From Clostridia bacterium (GTDB taxonomy: Bacteria; Bacillota; Clostridia; Peptostreptococcales; Anaerovoracaceae), in contig CABJAP010000006.1 in assembly GCA_902363595.1 (NCBI GenBank), positions 214,761 to 278,760 on the forward strand: 64,000 bases of DNA. Reading direction: 5' to 3'. The position numbers and the translations under genes are program-made. Below are positions 16,340 through 25,516 of this stretch, piece by piece. How positions within the stretch are numbered: position 1 is the first letter of the stretch; the number at the start of each line of letters is the position of its first letter. Under the pieces are notes generated by a model that saw only the letters and a program-made list of their open reading frames with translations, made no database searches and was not told the DNA's origin.

Positions 16340-17455
16340 TTACCGGAAGCTGCCCAGTCTGCGAAAACGGCTTACCGCCTTTTTCATTTTGTCTACCACT
16401 TGGTCCATCTCCGCGGCCGTATTATACTTGCCAAAGCTGAAGCGGATTGCTCCTTCAATTTCCCGGTCGGAAAGGCCCATGGCCTTGAGTACGTGACTCT
16501 GTCCTTTTTTATTGGAAGAACATGCGGACCCGGTGGAAACATAAATTTCGTCCTGCTCCAAGGTATGCAAAAGAACTTCCGCCCTGGTTCCCAGGAAGGA
16601 TATATTCAACACAGAGGGACAGCCGTCGTCCGGGCTGTTGACATGAATATCCTTGATTTCGTCCCGAATGCCTGAAAGCAGCCGGTCTCTGAGCTCTTTA
16701 ACCGAACCTTCTTCGGACAAAAGCGCGGCGGCTTCGCCCAAGCCTGCGATGGCAGGAACGTTTTCCGTGCCCGACCGCATGCCCGACTCCTGGCCTCCGC
16801 CCGCGAAAAAAGCAGGAATATGCACATCTTTTTTGATCCACAACGCGCCGATTCCTTTTGGTCCGTGAATCTTATGGCCGCTGACAGTAACCAAGTCTGC
16901 GCATTTTGCTAAAGGGATCTTGCCAAAGGCTTGTACCGCGTCCGTGTGCAAAAAAGCGTTCTGCTTCATTTTTGCAATTTCATCGATGGGCATGATGGCG
17001 CCGGTCTCATTATTCACCTGCATGACAGATATGAGTATGGTTTCCTCATTGATGGCCTCTTTCAGCTGATCCAGATCGAGGCGGCAGTCCTGATCCACGC
17101 GGATGCGGATCACGTCAAAACCCTGCTGCTCCAGCCGGCCGCATGCCTCCAGCACAGCCGGATGCTCCACCTGGGTGGTGATGATTCGGCTGCCTCTCCT
17201 TCTGCGGGCCGAGGCCGCGCCGAAGATGGCCATATTGTCCGCTTCTGTGCCGCAGGACGTAAAATACAGGCTGCCCTCCGGCAGATCCATGGCCCGGGCC
17301 AGTTGTTTCCGAGCCTCTTTAACCGCCTTTTCCGCTGTGATCCCCAAATTATATAGCGAAGAAGGGTTTCCAAAATCATCCCGCATATATTGCACCATGA
17401 CCTCAGTCACTCGATCATGCTGTCTTGTTGTCGCACTGTTATCCAAATAAATCAT
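16340..17455 (-). CDS. iscS: Cysteine desulfurase paired with ThiI
   Basis: The 371-residue protein is a class V PLP-dependent cysteine desulfurase (NifS/IscS). Visible motifs are the N-terminal YLDNSATTR, the aspartate and histidine of HTDAVQAFGKI, the PLP lysine in SGHKIHGPKGIGAL near residue 202, and the catalytic cysteine in STGSACSSNKKG near 324. It takes sulfur from cysteine and hands the persulfide to ThiI, whose gene follows after 32 bp. The short active-site loop is of the NifS/IscS group I type. A dedicated desulfurase-thiI pair without iscU is common in Bacillota. The name iscS is for orientation only. Confidence 0.93.
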   Translation of the reverse strand: MIYLDNSATTRQHDRVTEVMVQYMRDDFGNPSSLYNLGITAEKAVKEARKQLARAMDLPEGSLYFTSCGTEADNMAIFGAASARRRRGSRIITTQVEHPAVLEACGRLEQQGFDVIRIRVDQDCRLDLDQLKEAINEETILISVMQVNNETGAIMPIDEIAKMKQNAFLHTDAVQAFGKIPLAKCADLVTVSGHKIHGPKGIGALWIKKDVHIPAFFAGGGQESGMRSGTENVPAIAGLGEAAALLSEEGSVKELRDRLLSGIRDEIKDIHVNSPDDGCPSVLNISFLGTRAEVLLHTLEQDEIYVSTGSACSSNKKGQSHVLKAMGLSDREIEGAIRFSFGKYNTAAEMDQVVDKMKKAVSRFRRLGSFR

Positions 17456-17513
17456 AGGTTCTCCTTTGTCTGTAACCTATTTATTTTATCCCATTGGTTC
17501 CAATGCGTCAACC

Positions 17514-18146
17514 TTACAGTTCTGGAAACCGCACCTTAATATAATGGACTAACAGTTCTTTAATCTGTTCATCGGTAAAAGGCGTTGTGTCCAGCACAAA
17601 ATCGTATTCCCGCAAATCCAGCCATTTTTTTCCGGTGAAGGTATTATAATATCTCGCCCTCTCCCGGTCTTCCTTTTCCATCAGCTTTCGACCTTTATCT
17701 CCGCGTACTGGTTTGCCCAGAGTTTTTTCCAAACGCTTCATCCGGGGTTCCAGATCAGCTTGCAGGAAGATGCTGACGTGCTTTTCATAGTTGCGGAACA
17801 GATAAGGCGCGCATCTGCCGATGATAACGCATGGGCCCTCTTCCACCGCCTCCCGCATGATCTTGGTCTGTGTGTCAAAGAGCTGTTTGCTGGTGGGCAC
17901 ATACCATTCATCTGCGATATAGGGCATTTCATACACCGCGGTCTGGGCCAGCGTCGTCCAAACAGTCGTATTCTTTTCATCTACGTATGCCAGATTTTCT
18001 TCCGTCATATTCATCACTTCCGCCGCTTTGACCAAAATCTCTTTGTCTATGTATTTAAAACCAAAGTGCTTCGCAATCGCCTTTCCCATGTCTGAGCCGC
18101 CGCTCCCCAGCTGCCTGCCTATGGTTATCACATGATGCTTTTCCAT
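17514..18146 (-). CDS. Cytidylate-kinase-like P-loop protein
   Basis: The 210-residue protein belongs to the cytidylate-kinase-like family (Cytidylate_kin2). The P-loop region reads ITIGRQLGSGGSDMGKAIA and the FKYIDKEIL segment matches the usual YIDxx substrate strand. A lid-like region is Arg/Lys-rich (KPVRGDKGRKLMEKEDRERA), followed by YYNTFTGKKWLD. Phosphoryl transfer to a nucleotide is expected. Because the true cmk is present at 39393-40046, this copy probably has another substrate or a regulatory role. It is the gene upstream of the cysteine desulfurase, 58 bp away. Confidence 0.8.
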   Translation of the reverse strand: MEKHHVITIGRQLGSGGSDMGKAIAKHFGFKYIDKEILVKAAEVMNMTEENLAYVDEKNTTVWTTLAQTAVYEMPYIADEWYVPTSKQLFDTQTKIMREAVEEGPCVIIGRCAPYLFRNYEKHVSIFLQADLEPRMKRLEKTLGKPVRGDKGRKLMEKEDRERARYYNTFTGKKWLDLREYDFVLDTTPFTDEQIKELLVHYIKVRFPEL

Positions 18147-18186
18147 TGTTCTGCCTCCTGTTCTTTTCTTTTATTTTAACATAGAA

Positions 18187-19611
18187 TCAGTCGCAAAAGA
18201 TATCATCGGTGCGTTTTTCTTTTTTCACAAAGAGGACGGCCATAATCAGCGCGATTACACCCAAAGATGCAGCCACGCCGTAAGCAGCATGCATTCCCCG
18301 CAGCGTAGCCTCAAGTTCTCCGGCGCTCTGATTCAGTGCCGTCACCATAGCCATAATCGTAATCAGGATAGCCGTTCCGATGGATCCCGCTACCTGCCTA
18401 GCCGTATTATTGATGGCGCTGCCGTGGGCGATCATGTTATTGTCCAGGGAGTTGAGTCCCCAAGTGGTAAGGGGCATATTGACCATGGACATGCCGAACA
18501 TTCTTACCGTATAAATGATGCACAAATGTGAAAAAATCCAGGTTTCATCGATAAACACAAAGAAGAAGGAAAATCCAGTCATAATCGCAAGCCCGGTAAT
18601 GGCAATTCCCCTCGGCCCGAAACGGTCGAACAGATTCCCGGTAATCGGACTCATGACACCCATAATCACCGCGCCCGGAAGCATAATCAGCCCCGATTGA
18701 AGGGCGGAAAAATGAAGCACATTCTGCAAGTAGATGGGCGTGATAATCGTACCTGCGATCAAAGAGGCATTGATAATCATAGCAATGATCGTAGAGTAGG
18801 CAAAGATTTTAGTCTTTAGAATTCGCAGCTCTAAAAGCGGCGCCTCTGCCCTCATCTGCCGCCTGACAAAGATTGCCAAAAACACGATGCCTACTACCAG
18901 TGGAGCCAAAGTCATGGGATGGGCCCATCCGTAGCTTCCTGCAGAGCTGCACCCGTAGAGCAGCCCGCCGAATCCCAATGTTGAATATATGACCGAGCGC
19001 TGATCCAGCTTGAGCTTCTTCGTCTCACCTACATTCTTTAGCAGCCCGAATCCGAGAATCACGTCGATGGCTGCCAGAGGCGCAATGATTAAAAAGATGC
19101 TGTTCCAGCCCCAGACATCCACGACCCATCCCGACAAAGTAGGACCCACGGCCGGAGCGAAGGCGATGACGATTCCCACGGTTCCCATGGCTGATCCCCG
19201 CTTTTCCCTGGGGAAAAGGAGCAGAATAACGGTCTGAATCATGGGCATCAAAACCCCTGCCGCCATTGCCTGTAGAATGCGGGCTACTAAAAGGAGCAAA
19301 AAACCTTTCGAAAATCCTGCCAAAGCAGTTCCTGCGGTAAACAGGATCATAGAACTGAGAAAGATTTGTCTGGTTGTGAAGCGGTTGATCAGATAGGCGG
19401 TTATGGGGATCATGATACCGTTAACCAGCATAAAAGCCGTGGTCAGCCACTGGCCTTCTACAGCCGTTATGGAAAGATCCCTCATAATGCTGGGCAGGGC
19501 CGGAGAGAGGACGGTTTGGTTAAGTACAGCAATGAAGGCTCCCGACAGCATGATGCCAATAATTAACATGTAGCGGTCCGGCTTCCCGTTTGTTACGTTT
19601 TTTTCCACCAT
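18187..19611 (-). CDS. DHA2-family multidrug MFS exporter
   Basis: This 474-residue membrane protein has about 14 hydrophobic segments, as expected for the DHA2 (EmrB/QacA) drug:proton antiporters. Signature pieces are LNQTVLSPALPSIMRDL after the first segment, GQWLTTAFMLVNGIMIPITA in the next, and the segment-5 antiporter motif region VGPTLSGWVVD. It should export hydrophobic or cationic compounds through the cytoplasmic membrane. It lies one base after the TetR gene stop and has AGCGAGG as ribosome site. The two genes form one operon, presumably induced by a pump substrate. Confidence 0.88.
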   Translation of the reverse strand: MVEKNVTNGKPDRYMLIIGIMLSGAFIAVLNQTVLSPALPSIMRDLSITAVEGQWLTTAFMLVNGIMIPITAYLINRFTTRQIFLSSMILFTAGTALAGFSKGFLLLLVARILQAMAAGVLMPMIQTVILLLFPREKRGSAMGTVGIVIAFAPAVGPTLSGWVVDVWGWNSIFLIIAPLAAIDVILGFGLLKNVGETKKLKLDQRSVIYSTLGFGGLLYGCSSAGSYGWAHPMTLAPLVVGIVFLAIFVRRQMRAEAPLLELRILKTKIFAYSTIIAMIINASLIAGTIITPIYLQNVLHFSALQSGLIMLPGAVIMGVMSPITGNLFDRFGPRGIAITGLAIMTGFSFFFVFIDETWIFSHLCIIYTVRMFGMSMVNMPLTTWGLNSLDNNMIAHGSAINNTARQVAGSIGTAILITIMAMVTALNQSAGELEATLRGMHAAYGVAASLGVIALIMAVLFVKKEKRTDDIFCD

Positions 19612-19612
19612 A

Positions 19613-20407
19613 TTATGATTCCTCGCTTTCTTCTAATTTTTTTAATTGGCTAATCAGCGATTCTGCTTCCTTCAAGTTGAGAATCTTGCCGTTTTTTTCA
19701 TAATCATCCAGCGTTCCCCTCAGAGAATGAATCAGCCGTTTTTTCTTAAGTACTGGCTGCAGCCATTTTTCCTCATCACTGAAGGCTTTGCGCAGAGCTG
19801 CAAGCTGTTCTTTTGTCATCAGCGGTCGCTTGCCCTTCCTTTTCTCCAGGATCGCTTCCAGGCTGTCAACCATAAAGTCGGCAATCTTCCTTTCATCCAG
19901 GTCAATCACATCTTCTCCGGCCACGAAGGTGATTTCCTTGATGAGTCCGTTGAGATTCAGAGTCAGCTCTCCTGCCGCTGTTTCGCTCTTTAAAGAGAAT
20001 GCCTTCTTAATGATGCCGGAAAACTGTTCAAAGATGTCAAATCGGCTCTTATTGACAGCCGGCAGATATTTCTCCCGCTGATCCTGGGTCAAAGAGAAAA
20101 GCAGTTCATCCATAAAACGGTTGCGTTCTGCAAACCGGTCCATTCGGGCGATGATGCTCTCCCGCAGGATATTCTTAGGCGAAAGGTCCTTATTTTCTGT
20201 GATCTTTTCCACCTTCTGCATCATTTGATCCGTCAGATAAAAGACGACTAAAATTCCCAGACTCTCCTTGGAATTAAAGAATTTATAAAGCGTTGCTTTT
20301 GAAACATTGCAGGCTTCGGCAACATCCTGCATGGATGTCTTCGGATAGCCATTCTCCATAAATAGGGTTGCCGCAGCTTCCAGAATATGCTGTTTTTTTA
20401 AATCCAT
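19613..20407 (-). CDS. TetR-family repressor of the DHA2 pump
   Basis: The 264-residue protein has a TetR DNA-binding domain at about 5-52 (ILEAAATLFMENGYPKTSMQ, then DVAEACNVSKATLYKFFNSK). The remainder is a helical effector domain that is longer than average, ending in a Lys/Glu-rich tail (about 205-264) with coiled-coil character. It is the first gene of the operon with the MFS exporter and has GGGAGG before the ATG. A palindrome in its own promoter (20477-20492) suggests autoregulation. Confidence 0.88.
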   Translation of the reverse strand: MDLKKQHILEAAATLFMENGYPKTSMQDVAEACNVSKATLYKFFNSKESLGILVVFYLTDQMMQKVEKITENKDLSPKNILRESIIARMDRFAERNRFMDELLFSLTQDQREKYLPAVNKSRFDIFEQFSGIIKKAFSLKSETAAGELTLNLNGLIKEITFVAGEDVIDLDERKIADFMVDSLEAILEKRKGKRPLMTKEQLAALRKAFSDEEKWLQPVLKKKRLIHSLRGTLDDYEKNGKILNLKEAESLISQLKKLEESEES

Positions 20408-20476
20408 GAATGTTTTCCTCCCAAAGAAAAACTCCCCCTTGCTCTGCCTTGCGGACGAGTACCGGCGAGTTTTTTA

Positions 20477-20521
20477 AAAACTTTATAGTTTTATTATGCG
20501 CATTTATTCTGCGTTTGTCAA
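20477..20521 (-). promoter_or_regulatory. Promoter with palindromic operator for the TetR-MFS operon
   Basis: TTGACA (20521-20516) and CATAAT (20498-20493) are separated by 17 bp. Immediately downstream, at the likely start point, AAAACT and AGTTTT form a perfect inverted repeat with a 4-bp spacer (20477-20492). That is where a repressor would block transcription. Confidence 0.6.
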
Positions 20522-20531
20522 GAGGTTTCCG

Positions 20532-20577
20532 AAAAAACAAGCGCTTCCCCCAGCCTTTTCATTGTCAGGGGAAGCGC
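20532..20577 (-). terminator. Terminator of the module A operon
   Basis: On the minus strand GCGCTTCCCC pairs with GGGGAAGCGC (perfect 10-bp stem) and is followed by TTGTTTTTTC. It lies 57 bp after the APC permease stop codon. Confidence 0.85.
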
Positions 20578-20633
20578 CTATTCATAAAGCCTGTCGTCCG
20601 CTGTGTAACTTGGCAGTAGCGGGCGGAAGGAAA

Positions 20634-22268
20634 TTATTGTTTTTCCAGCTTTCTCCCCAGTAGATAGAAGAGAATGCCGACTATAAAGACGATCATACCG
20701 GTCAGAGTTATTACATTGAGCATCAGAGGGAAGTCGCTGAACAAGCCGCTGCCCCATTCATCAAGGTAATACTCTGCTGCGTCTGCTCCTTCATACCACT
20801 GGAGGAACCATCTGGCAAGTATGGCATATATGCCAATTCCCATATATAAGTATCCGGCTTTATGCAGATCCAAAGGACCCAGTCTGGTACGCGGGTTGAT
20901 CGGGTATTGCTCCGGCTCCTTAACGGTCAAGCCGCCAAACTTCCGCTTGCACAGGATATAAAGGATGGGAACAATGAGAATCCATAAAAGTCCTCCCAGG
21001 AACCAATCGGTACCGTTGAGCAATGTGGTCAGTACACAGATGATGAGAACGCAGGTGCACATCAGTGCATGCATCGGCGTTCCTCCCGGTATCTTGAAGG
21101 GTACCTCTTCTCTGGGAATTTTTCTCCTCAGAATAATCGCCGCAATGACCGTCAGCGCCGAGACAATTACCATAAAGAATACATCGATCACTACCAGGAA
21201 TGAAAAGCTGAAGGGAATTAAAATTGCACTGACAAGAGCAACAATAATCAGTCCCACATAGGGAGATCCTTTCTTCTTCGTCAGTCTGGCAAAGAATTGA
21301 GGTCCCAGGTGTTCATCAGATAAAATAAGAATGCCTCTGGAGCCTGTAGCCAGGCACACATTGAAAATGGAACACTGACCGATGATCGCCACAACCATAA
21401 AGACTGCGCCGAATCCCACTCCAACATTCTCTGTAAGAACAGTCGTATAACCGATACCACCGGACTCTGTCGTCCATTCTTCCCAATTCCCGATGGATGC
21501 GATTCCAGCCAATGTGGGCAGTATATAGGTCAGAGAAATCAGCGGAATTACAATCATCAGAGCTTTGGGAATAACCCGGTTGGCGCCTTCAATCTCTCCT
21601 GCGAGCAGAGACATCTCATCAAAGCCCGAATACATCCAGATTCCGATGGCAAGCCCTGCGCCGATGCCTTCCAAAACGCCTACGTCATCAGGTACAAAGG
21701 GATCCATTGGATTCTGATTCCAGTTCATAAAGCCGACGACAGCTACTACCGCAAAGGCCAAAATTATGATGATGGACATAATCGTGCTGACAACGCCCAC
21801 TTCTTTTATGCCCAAAACATTGATGATAAAAAATACCACGATCATCAGCAGTTTCAAAAGATATGCCTCTACCTGAGTCAGCTCTACAAAGATCCCCAGG
21901 TAGCTGATGGCCAGAACCACATATACGGTATTGCACACCAAGCTCCAGATCACATTGCTAAAGGCCATAATCGCAAACCAGAATTCACCCAGTGCTTCTT
22001 TTACCCAGATGAGGGATCCGCCTTCTACCGGCCTGGCAGCACCCATTTCCGCACAGATCATTCCGTATGGATACGCCCAGACAATTGGAATAATCAGCAG
22101 TAAAACAATCGTCAGCCCTGGCCCGCATTCCGGCACCATCTCTTCAATACCGTAAGCCCCTGCGCAGCAGATCGCATAGAACATTCCCACAACTGGCAGA
22201 ACCCCCACTTTGGATTTCACCACATCTTTTACGCCGCTTCTTACCTTCGGCTGATGTTGATCTTTCAT
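20634..22268 (-). CDS. APC-superfamily amino acid permease (module A)
   Basis: The 544-residue protein has about 12 membrane segments and belongs to the amino acid-polyamine-organocation superfamily. The first segment contains FYAICCAGAYGIEEMVPECG, where the APC family has its substrate-binding glycine-rich break. Further family-like pieces are RPVEGGSLIWVKEALGEFW and GIWMYSGFDEMSLLAGEIEG. It should import an amino acid or amine by proton coupling. It is clearly related to the permease at 60615, which has the matching AGAFGVEEIV. The gene is second in an operon behind the saccharopine-dehydrogenase-like gene (34 bp gap), and the ribosome site is AAAGGAG. Confidence 0.85.
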   Translation of the reverse strand: MKDQHQPKVRSGVKDVVKSKVGVLPVVGMFYAICCAGAYGIEEMVPECGPGLTIVLLLIIPIVWAYPYGMICAEMGAARPVEGGSLIWVKEALGEFWFAIMAFSNVIWSLVCNTVYVVLAISYLGIFVELTQVEAYLLKLLMIVVFFIINVLGIKEVGVVSTIMSIIIILAFAVVAVVGFMNWNQNPMDPFVPDDVGVLEGIGAGLAIGIWMYSGFDEMSLLAGEIEGANRVIPKALMIVIPLISLTYILPTLAGIASIGNWEEWTTESGGIGYTTVLTENVGVGFGAVFMVVAIIGQCSIFNVCLATGSRGILILSDEHLGPQFFARLTKKKGSPYVGLIIVALVSAILIPFSFSFLVVIDVFFMVIVSALTVIAAIILRRKIPREEVPFKIPGGTPMHALMCTCVLIICVLTTLLNGTDWFLGGLLWILIVPILYILCKRKFGGLTVKEPEQYPINPRTRLGPLDLHKAGYLYMGIGIYAILARWFLQWYEGADAAEYYLDEWGSGLFSDFPLMLNVITLTGMIVFIVGILFYLLGRKLEKQ

Positions 22269-22302
22269 AGCAGTGTGCTCCTTTCCTAACTTCTTTGAGG
22301 AG

Positions 22303-23526
22303 CTATTTCAGCTCCGTAACCTTTGTATCGAGGGTAATATCCAATTTTTCCGCGCACTTAAAATAATAATCCACCTGATCAAAGGTCAGCATGTCGGATG
22401 ATATGAGTCCAGTCTGTGTAAATTTGTCCTCCACAAACATCTTTGTGAAAAGAGCGCCTCCCTGTCCGGTCAGATACATCTCTGACGTGATGCCGGCCCG
22501 CTTAAAGGATTCAATTAATCCGGGAGCAAAGACATGGGTTTCCACTTTGATTTTTTTTCCATCCTTTTCACCGATAGCTTCCACCACCATTGCCCCGGAG
22601 TCCGTTACAAGGCCCTCTTCAATGATCTCTTTTATCTCGTCTCTGTACTTCGGTGCAGGCGGAATGTGCTTCAAAACCACATTGAACGGGATTACCTGCT
22701 GCCCATCGATTTCCTCCGGCACTTTGGATAACAGCCCTGCCCGGTAGATCGGCTCTGCGAAGGTCACGCCTGAGCCGGCGTACTTAAAGTAAATATTCTT
22801 TGCCCCTTTAAAAAATTCTTTTGCGTTCAGTCCCATATGTACCGGTTCATCGTGGTCGTGCTCCACAAAACGGATTTCTTTGCCCACATAGTCATATGTT
22901 CGATAAATCGGCCGTCCGAAAGGCTCTGTTTGTATCATCTCGCCGTTTTCAAAAGCATTGGGGATACCGCCCATATCGCTTAAGGCCGTCACCGGGGACC
23001 ACCAGAATGGTAAAAACCGCTTTGCCTCAACTCCTTCATAGACAATATTATAAATGGTATCACAGGTATCCAGGTATTGTATGGTACGTCTGGCAGCAGC
23101 ACAGATTAGGCCAGGGGCCGATCCTGTGGCGATGACTGCCGTCTTTCCGATTTCTTTAAAGCGTTTTCCATATTCGTCGTACATGATCTTAATTCCTTCC
23201 ACCCAGTCCTTATGGATGGATTCGGTAGCTGCAAAATCCTGATAATTTGTCTTAACAGCCAGAGCTGCTTCCAGCACGTTTTTACCAAACTGGAGCGGCA
23301 GTCCGTTCACGATCAGGTCTACGCCCTCGGCGGCAGCTTTGATGCTCTCGATGTCAGAAGCATCCACTTTCATACCTTTTCCTTTTTTCAGGATACCCAC
23401 CAGTTCACTTACCGCTTTCTCATCGTAGTCGGCACAGATGATTTCACTTACATTGGGTTCTTCATCCATGCGCTGTGCCACAGTTGATCCTTGTGCTCCG
23501 ACACCTAAAATTAAAATCTTTTTCAT
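22303..23526 (-). CDS. Saccharopine-dehydrogenase-like oxidoreductase (module A)
   Basis: The 407-residue protein belongs to the saccharopine dehydrogenase/carboxynorspermidine reductase family, which forms or oxidises C-N bonds of secondary amines between an amino acid and an oxo acid. The N-terminal Rossmann motif is ILGVGAQGSTVAQRM, followed by ICADYDEKAV where the acidic residue would bind the NAD ribose. The middle contains GSAPGLICAAA and YEGVEAKRFLPFWWSP. A GTG at 23535 is in frame, but GAGGTG fits the ATG at 23526 better. A close paralogue lies at 57701. Since it is cotranscribed with a permease and not with lysine or polyamine genes, I infer catabolism of an imported compound. Confidence 0.82.
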   Translation of the reverse strand: MKKILILGVGAQGSTVAQRMDEEPNVSEIICADYDEKAVSELVGILKKGKGMKVDASDIESIKAAAEGVDLIVNGLPLQFGKNVLEAALAVKTNYQDFAATESIHKDWVEGIKIMYDEYGKRFKEIGKTAVIATGSAPGLICAAARRTIQYLDTCDTIYNIVYEGVEAKRFLPFWWSPVTALSDMGGIPNAFENGEMIQTEPFGRPIYRTYDYVGKEIRFVEHDHDEPVHMGLNAKEFFKGAKNIYFKYAGSGVTFAEPIYRAGLLSKVPEEIDGQQVIPFNVVLKHIPPAPKYRDEIKEIIEEGLVTDSGAMVVEAIGEKDGKKIKVETHVFAPGLIESFKRAGITSEMYLTGQGGALFTKMFVEDKFTQTGLISSDMLTFDQVDYYFKCAEKLDITLDTKVTELK

Positions 23527-23746
23527 AATATTCACCTCATTTGTCTTTCTTTCCTTCTCTATCTTTTATTCTAGCCGTTAAAGAAATAACAAATATACGT
23601 TCCTTGCCATAAAAGCACATAATTTTCAGAAAATTATAATTATTACGCTTGCAAGTTTTGAGGTTTTTTTTCGCAAGATCTGTTGTTTTTGCTTTGAAGA
23701 TTTTGAATATTTATGTTAAGCTTACCAGGAAAGGAAGGTCCTTCCT

Positions 23747-25492
23747 ATGTTACCGGAGCAAATCAATTATGAAAAAAATCTGCCCTTTGCCATTGGTTTT
23801 TCCAATGTGGCAAAGGAGCCGCCCCACTATCACAGAGAAATGGAGATGGCTCTCATTCTCAGGGGCACGGCCAGTTACCGGATCCATCACCAGAAGTATC
23901 AGCTGTCAGCCGGCGATGTGATTATCGTCGATACGGAGGATCTTCACCGGATCGACCAATCGTCAGAGGATGTTCTCATGCTGACTATGTACGTGGATCT
24001 GGAGTTTTTCAATGATCTTTATCCCAACATTGACTTTATGATCTTTGCCTGTGAAGAATGCGCCAGAGAATCGACCTCCCGCCACCAGCAGCTGCAGAAC
24101 AAAGTAGCTTTTCTCCGGCACCATCTGGCGGAAATCATGACGCTGACCGCCTCCAGGGAGGATAACAGCCAGCTGCTCATGGAAAAAATTCACCAGTTCA
24201 TCTTCTTGATGGTCAATCAGTTCCAGGGTTTTTTCATTGAGGATAATCAGTTTAAAACCAGCCATAACGAGGTGAACTCCATCGATCTGGACCGGCTGTA
24301 CCGAATCATTAAATATATCTATCTCAACTACGACCAAAAGATTACCTTGGATGACTTGGCCGAATTGGAGCATCTGAGCCCCTACTACGTTTCCCATCTG
24401 ATCAAGGAAACATCCGGCCTGAGCTTTCAGAATTTCCTCAATTATGTACGGGTGGAATACGCAGAAAAATTTCTCGCCGAAAACAAGCTGACTCTGACGC
24501 AGATCAGCGAATTCTGCGGTTTTTCTTCCCCTTCATACTTTAATAAGTGTTTTAAAACCTGGCATCATTTGACCCCGTCCCAATACCGCAAACAGCTCCA
24601 GCTGTGCGAAAGAGCCTTGCACAAGGATTACAGCCAAACGGAGGCCCTTGCTCTCTTAAAGCCTTATCTGAACGCCTTTCAGTCAAAGCAGCGGAGCAAG
24701 GTGCAAAACCACGCATCCCACCACATGTTTCTCCCGGTGCGGACAGGGGCTTCTTCCTGCGGAGACTTCCAGAGTAATTTTTCACTGCGCATCTTTGTCG
24801 ATTCTGTCGGCGATTTGGCGCGCCTCGGTTACTGCTGGGAAAAGCTCCGGCCGCTGGCCCCGCAGGCATTGGGGATATCTGCCGGTGCGCTGCAGGCGGT
24901 TCCGTGCGGAGAAGCACTGTTATCCGATCTTTTACCTGCGCAAATCCAGCCGGAGATCTGGCAGACACCGCCGGATCTGCGCAATACTCCCGCTGCCACC
25001 ATCTCAGAAGCGTTTGCATCGATTCTGGAGGATCCCGACCCTTCCATCCGGCTCTTCGGTGAGTCCTGCGCCCTTTTTACCAATGATGGCCTTCCCAGCC
25101 CCTATTATACCATCTATTCGTTATTCGCAGGGCTTCGCGGGAGCATCTGTGAAAGGCGGGAGCAATATCTTTTGGTGTCCCATGCTCCCTATCTTTTCAT
25201 ATTGCTCTATCAGACAGATGCTGCCTTTGCCCTCAGCACCCACCTGCATTTTCATAATTTCCAAGGGGATGTTCAAGTGATCGAGCAGCGCTTTGGCAAG
25301 GAACACAGCCCCGCAGCAATGCTGGAGGCTCTAGGCAGCCCACAGGAAATAACAAAACCCCTGAAGGAGCACATTTGGCGCGCTGCTTCAGGGGAAACCC
25401 AGTTTTTTCAGTTGAAATGCCAGCTTGATCCCAGGCTGGACCTGGACATTCCGCCCAATACGTTTGTTTTGCTTAGTTTTAAAGAAGGGTAA
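23747..25492 (+). CDS. AraC-family regulator with cupin and GH39-like C-terminal domain
   Basis: The 581-residue protein has an N-terminal cupin sensor (about 1-90: PHYHREMEMALILRG, then YQLSAGDVIIVDTEDLHRI), a helical linker, and two AraC helix-turn-helices at about 188-283 (LDDLAELEHLSPYYVSHLIK and TLTQISEFCGFSSPSYFNKC). About 300-581 is an extra domain. Its end, DGLPSPYYTIYSLFAGLRG then FILLYQ, resembles the beta-sandwich part of glycoside hydrolase family 39, but no catalytic barrel is visible. It is transcribed divergently from the module A operon and is the obvious candidate to control it. AAGGAAGG precedes the ATG. Confidence 0.8.
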   Translation: MLPEQINYEKNLPFAIGFSNVAKEPPHYHREMEMALILRGTASYRIHHQKYQLSAGDVIIVDTEDLHRIDQSSEDVLMLTMYVDLEFFNDLYPNIDFMIFACEECARESTSRHQQLQNKVAFLRHHLAEIMTLTASREDNSQLLMEKIHQFIFLMVNQFQGFFIEDNQFKTSHNEVNSIDLDRLYRIIKYIYLNYDQKITLDDLAELEHLSPYYVSHLIKETSGLSFQNFLNYVRVEYAEKFLAENKLTLTQISEFCGFSSPSYFNKCFKTWHHLTPSQYRKQLQLCERALHKDYSQTEALALLKPYLNAFQSKQRSKVQNHASHHMFLPVRTGASSCGDFQSNFSLRIFVDSVGDLARLGYCWEKLRPLAPQALGISAGALQAVPCGEALLSDLLPAQIQPEIWQTPPDLRNTPAATISEAFASILEDPDPSIRLFGESCALFTNDGLPSPYYTIYSLFAGLRGSICERREQYLLVSHAPYLFILLYQTDAAFALSTHLHFHNFQGDVQVIEQRFGKEHSPAAMLEALGSPQEITKPLKEHIWRAASGETQFFQLKCQLDPRLDLDIPPNTFVLLSFKEG

Positions 25493-25516
25493 GCACAAGG
25501 CCGGTCATAACCGTTT

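Noticed and set aside
15237..16496. 419-codon plus-strand ORF
   Set aside because: It lies antisense to thiI and the end of the desulfurase gene, both with clear family motifs.
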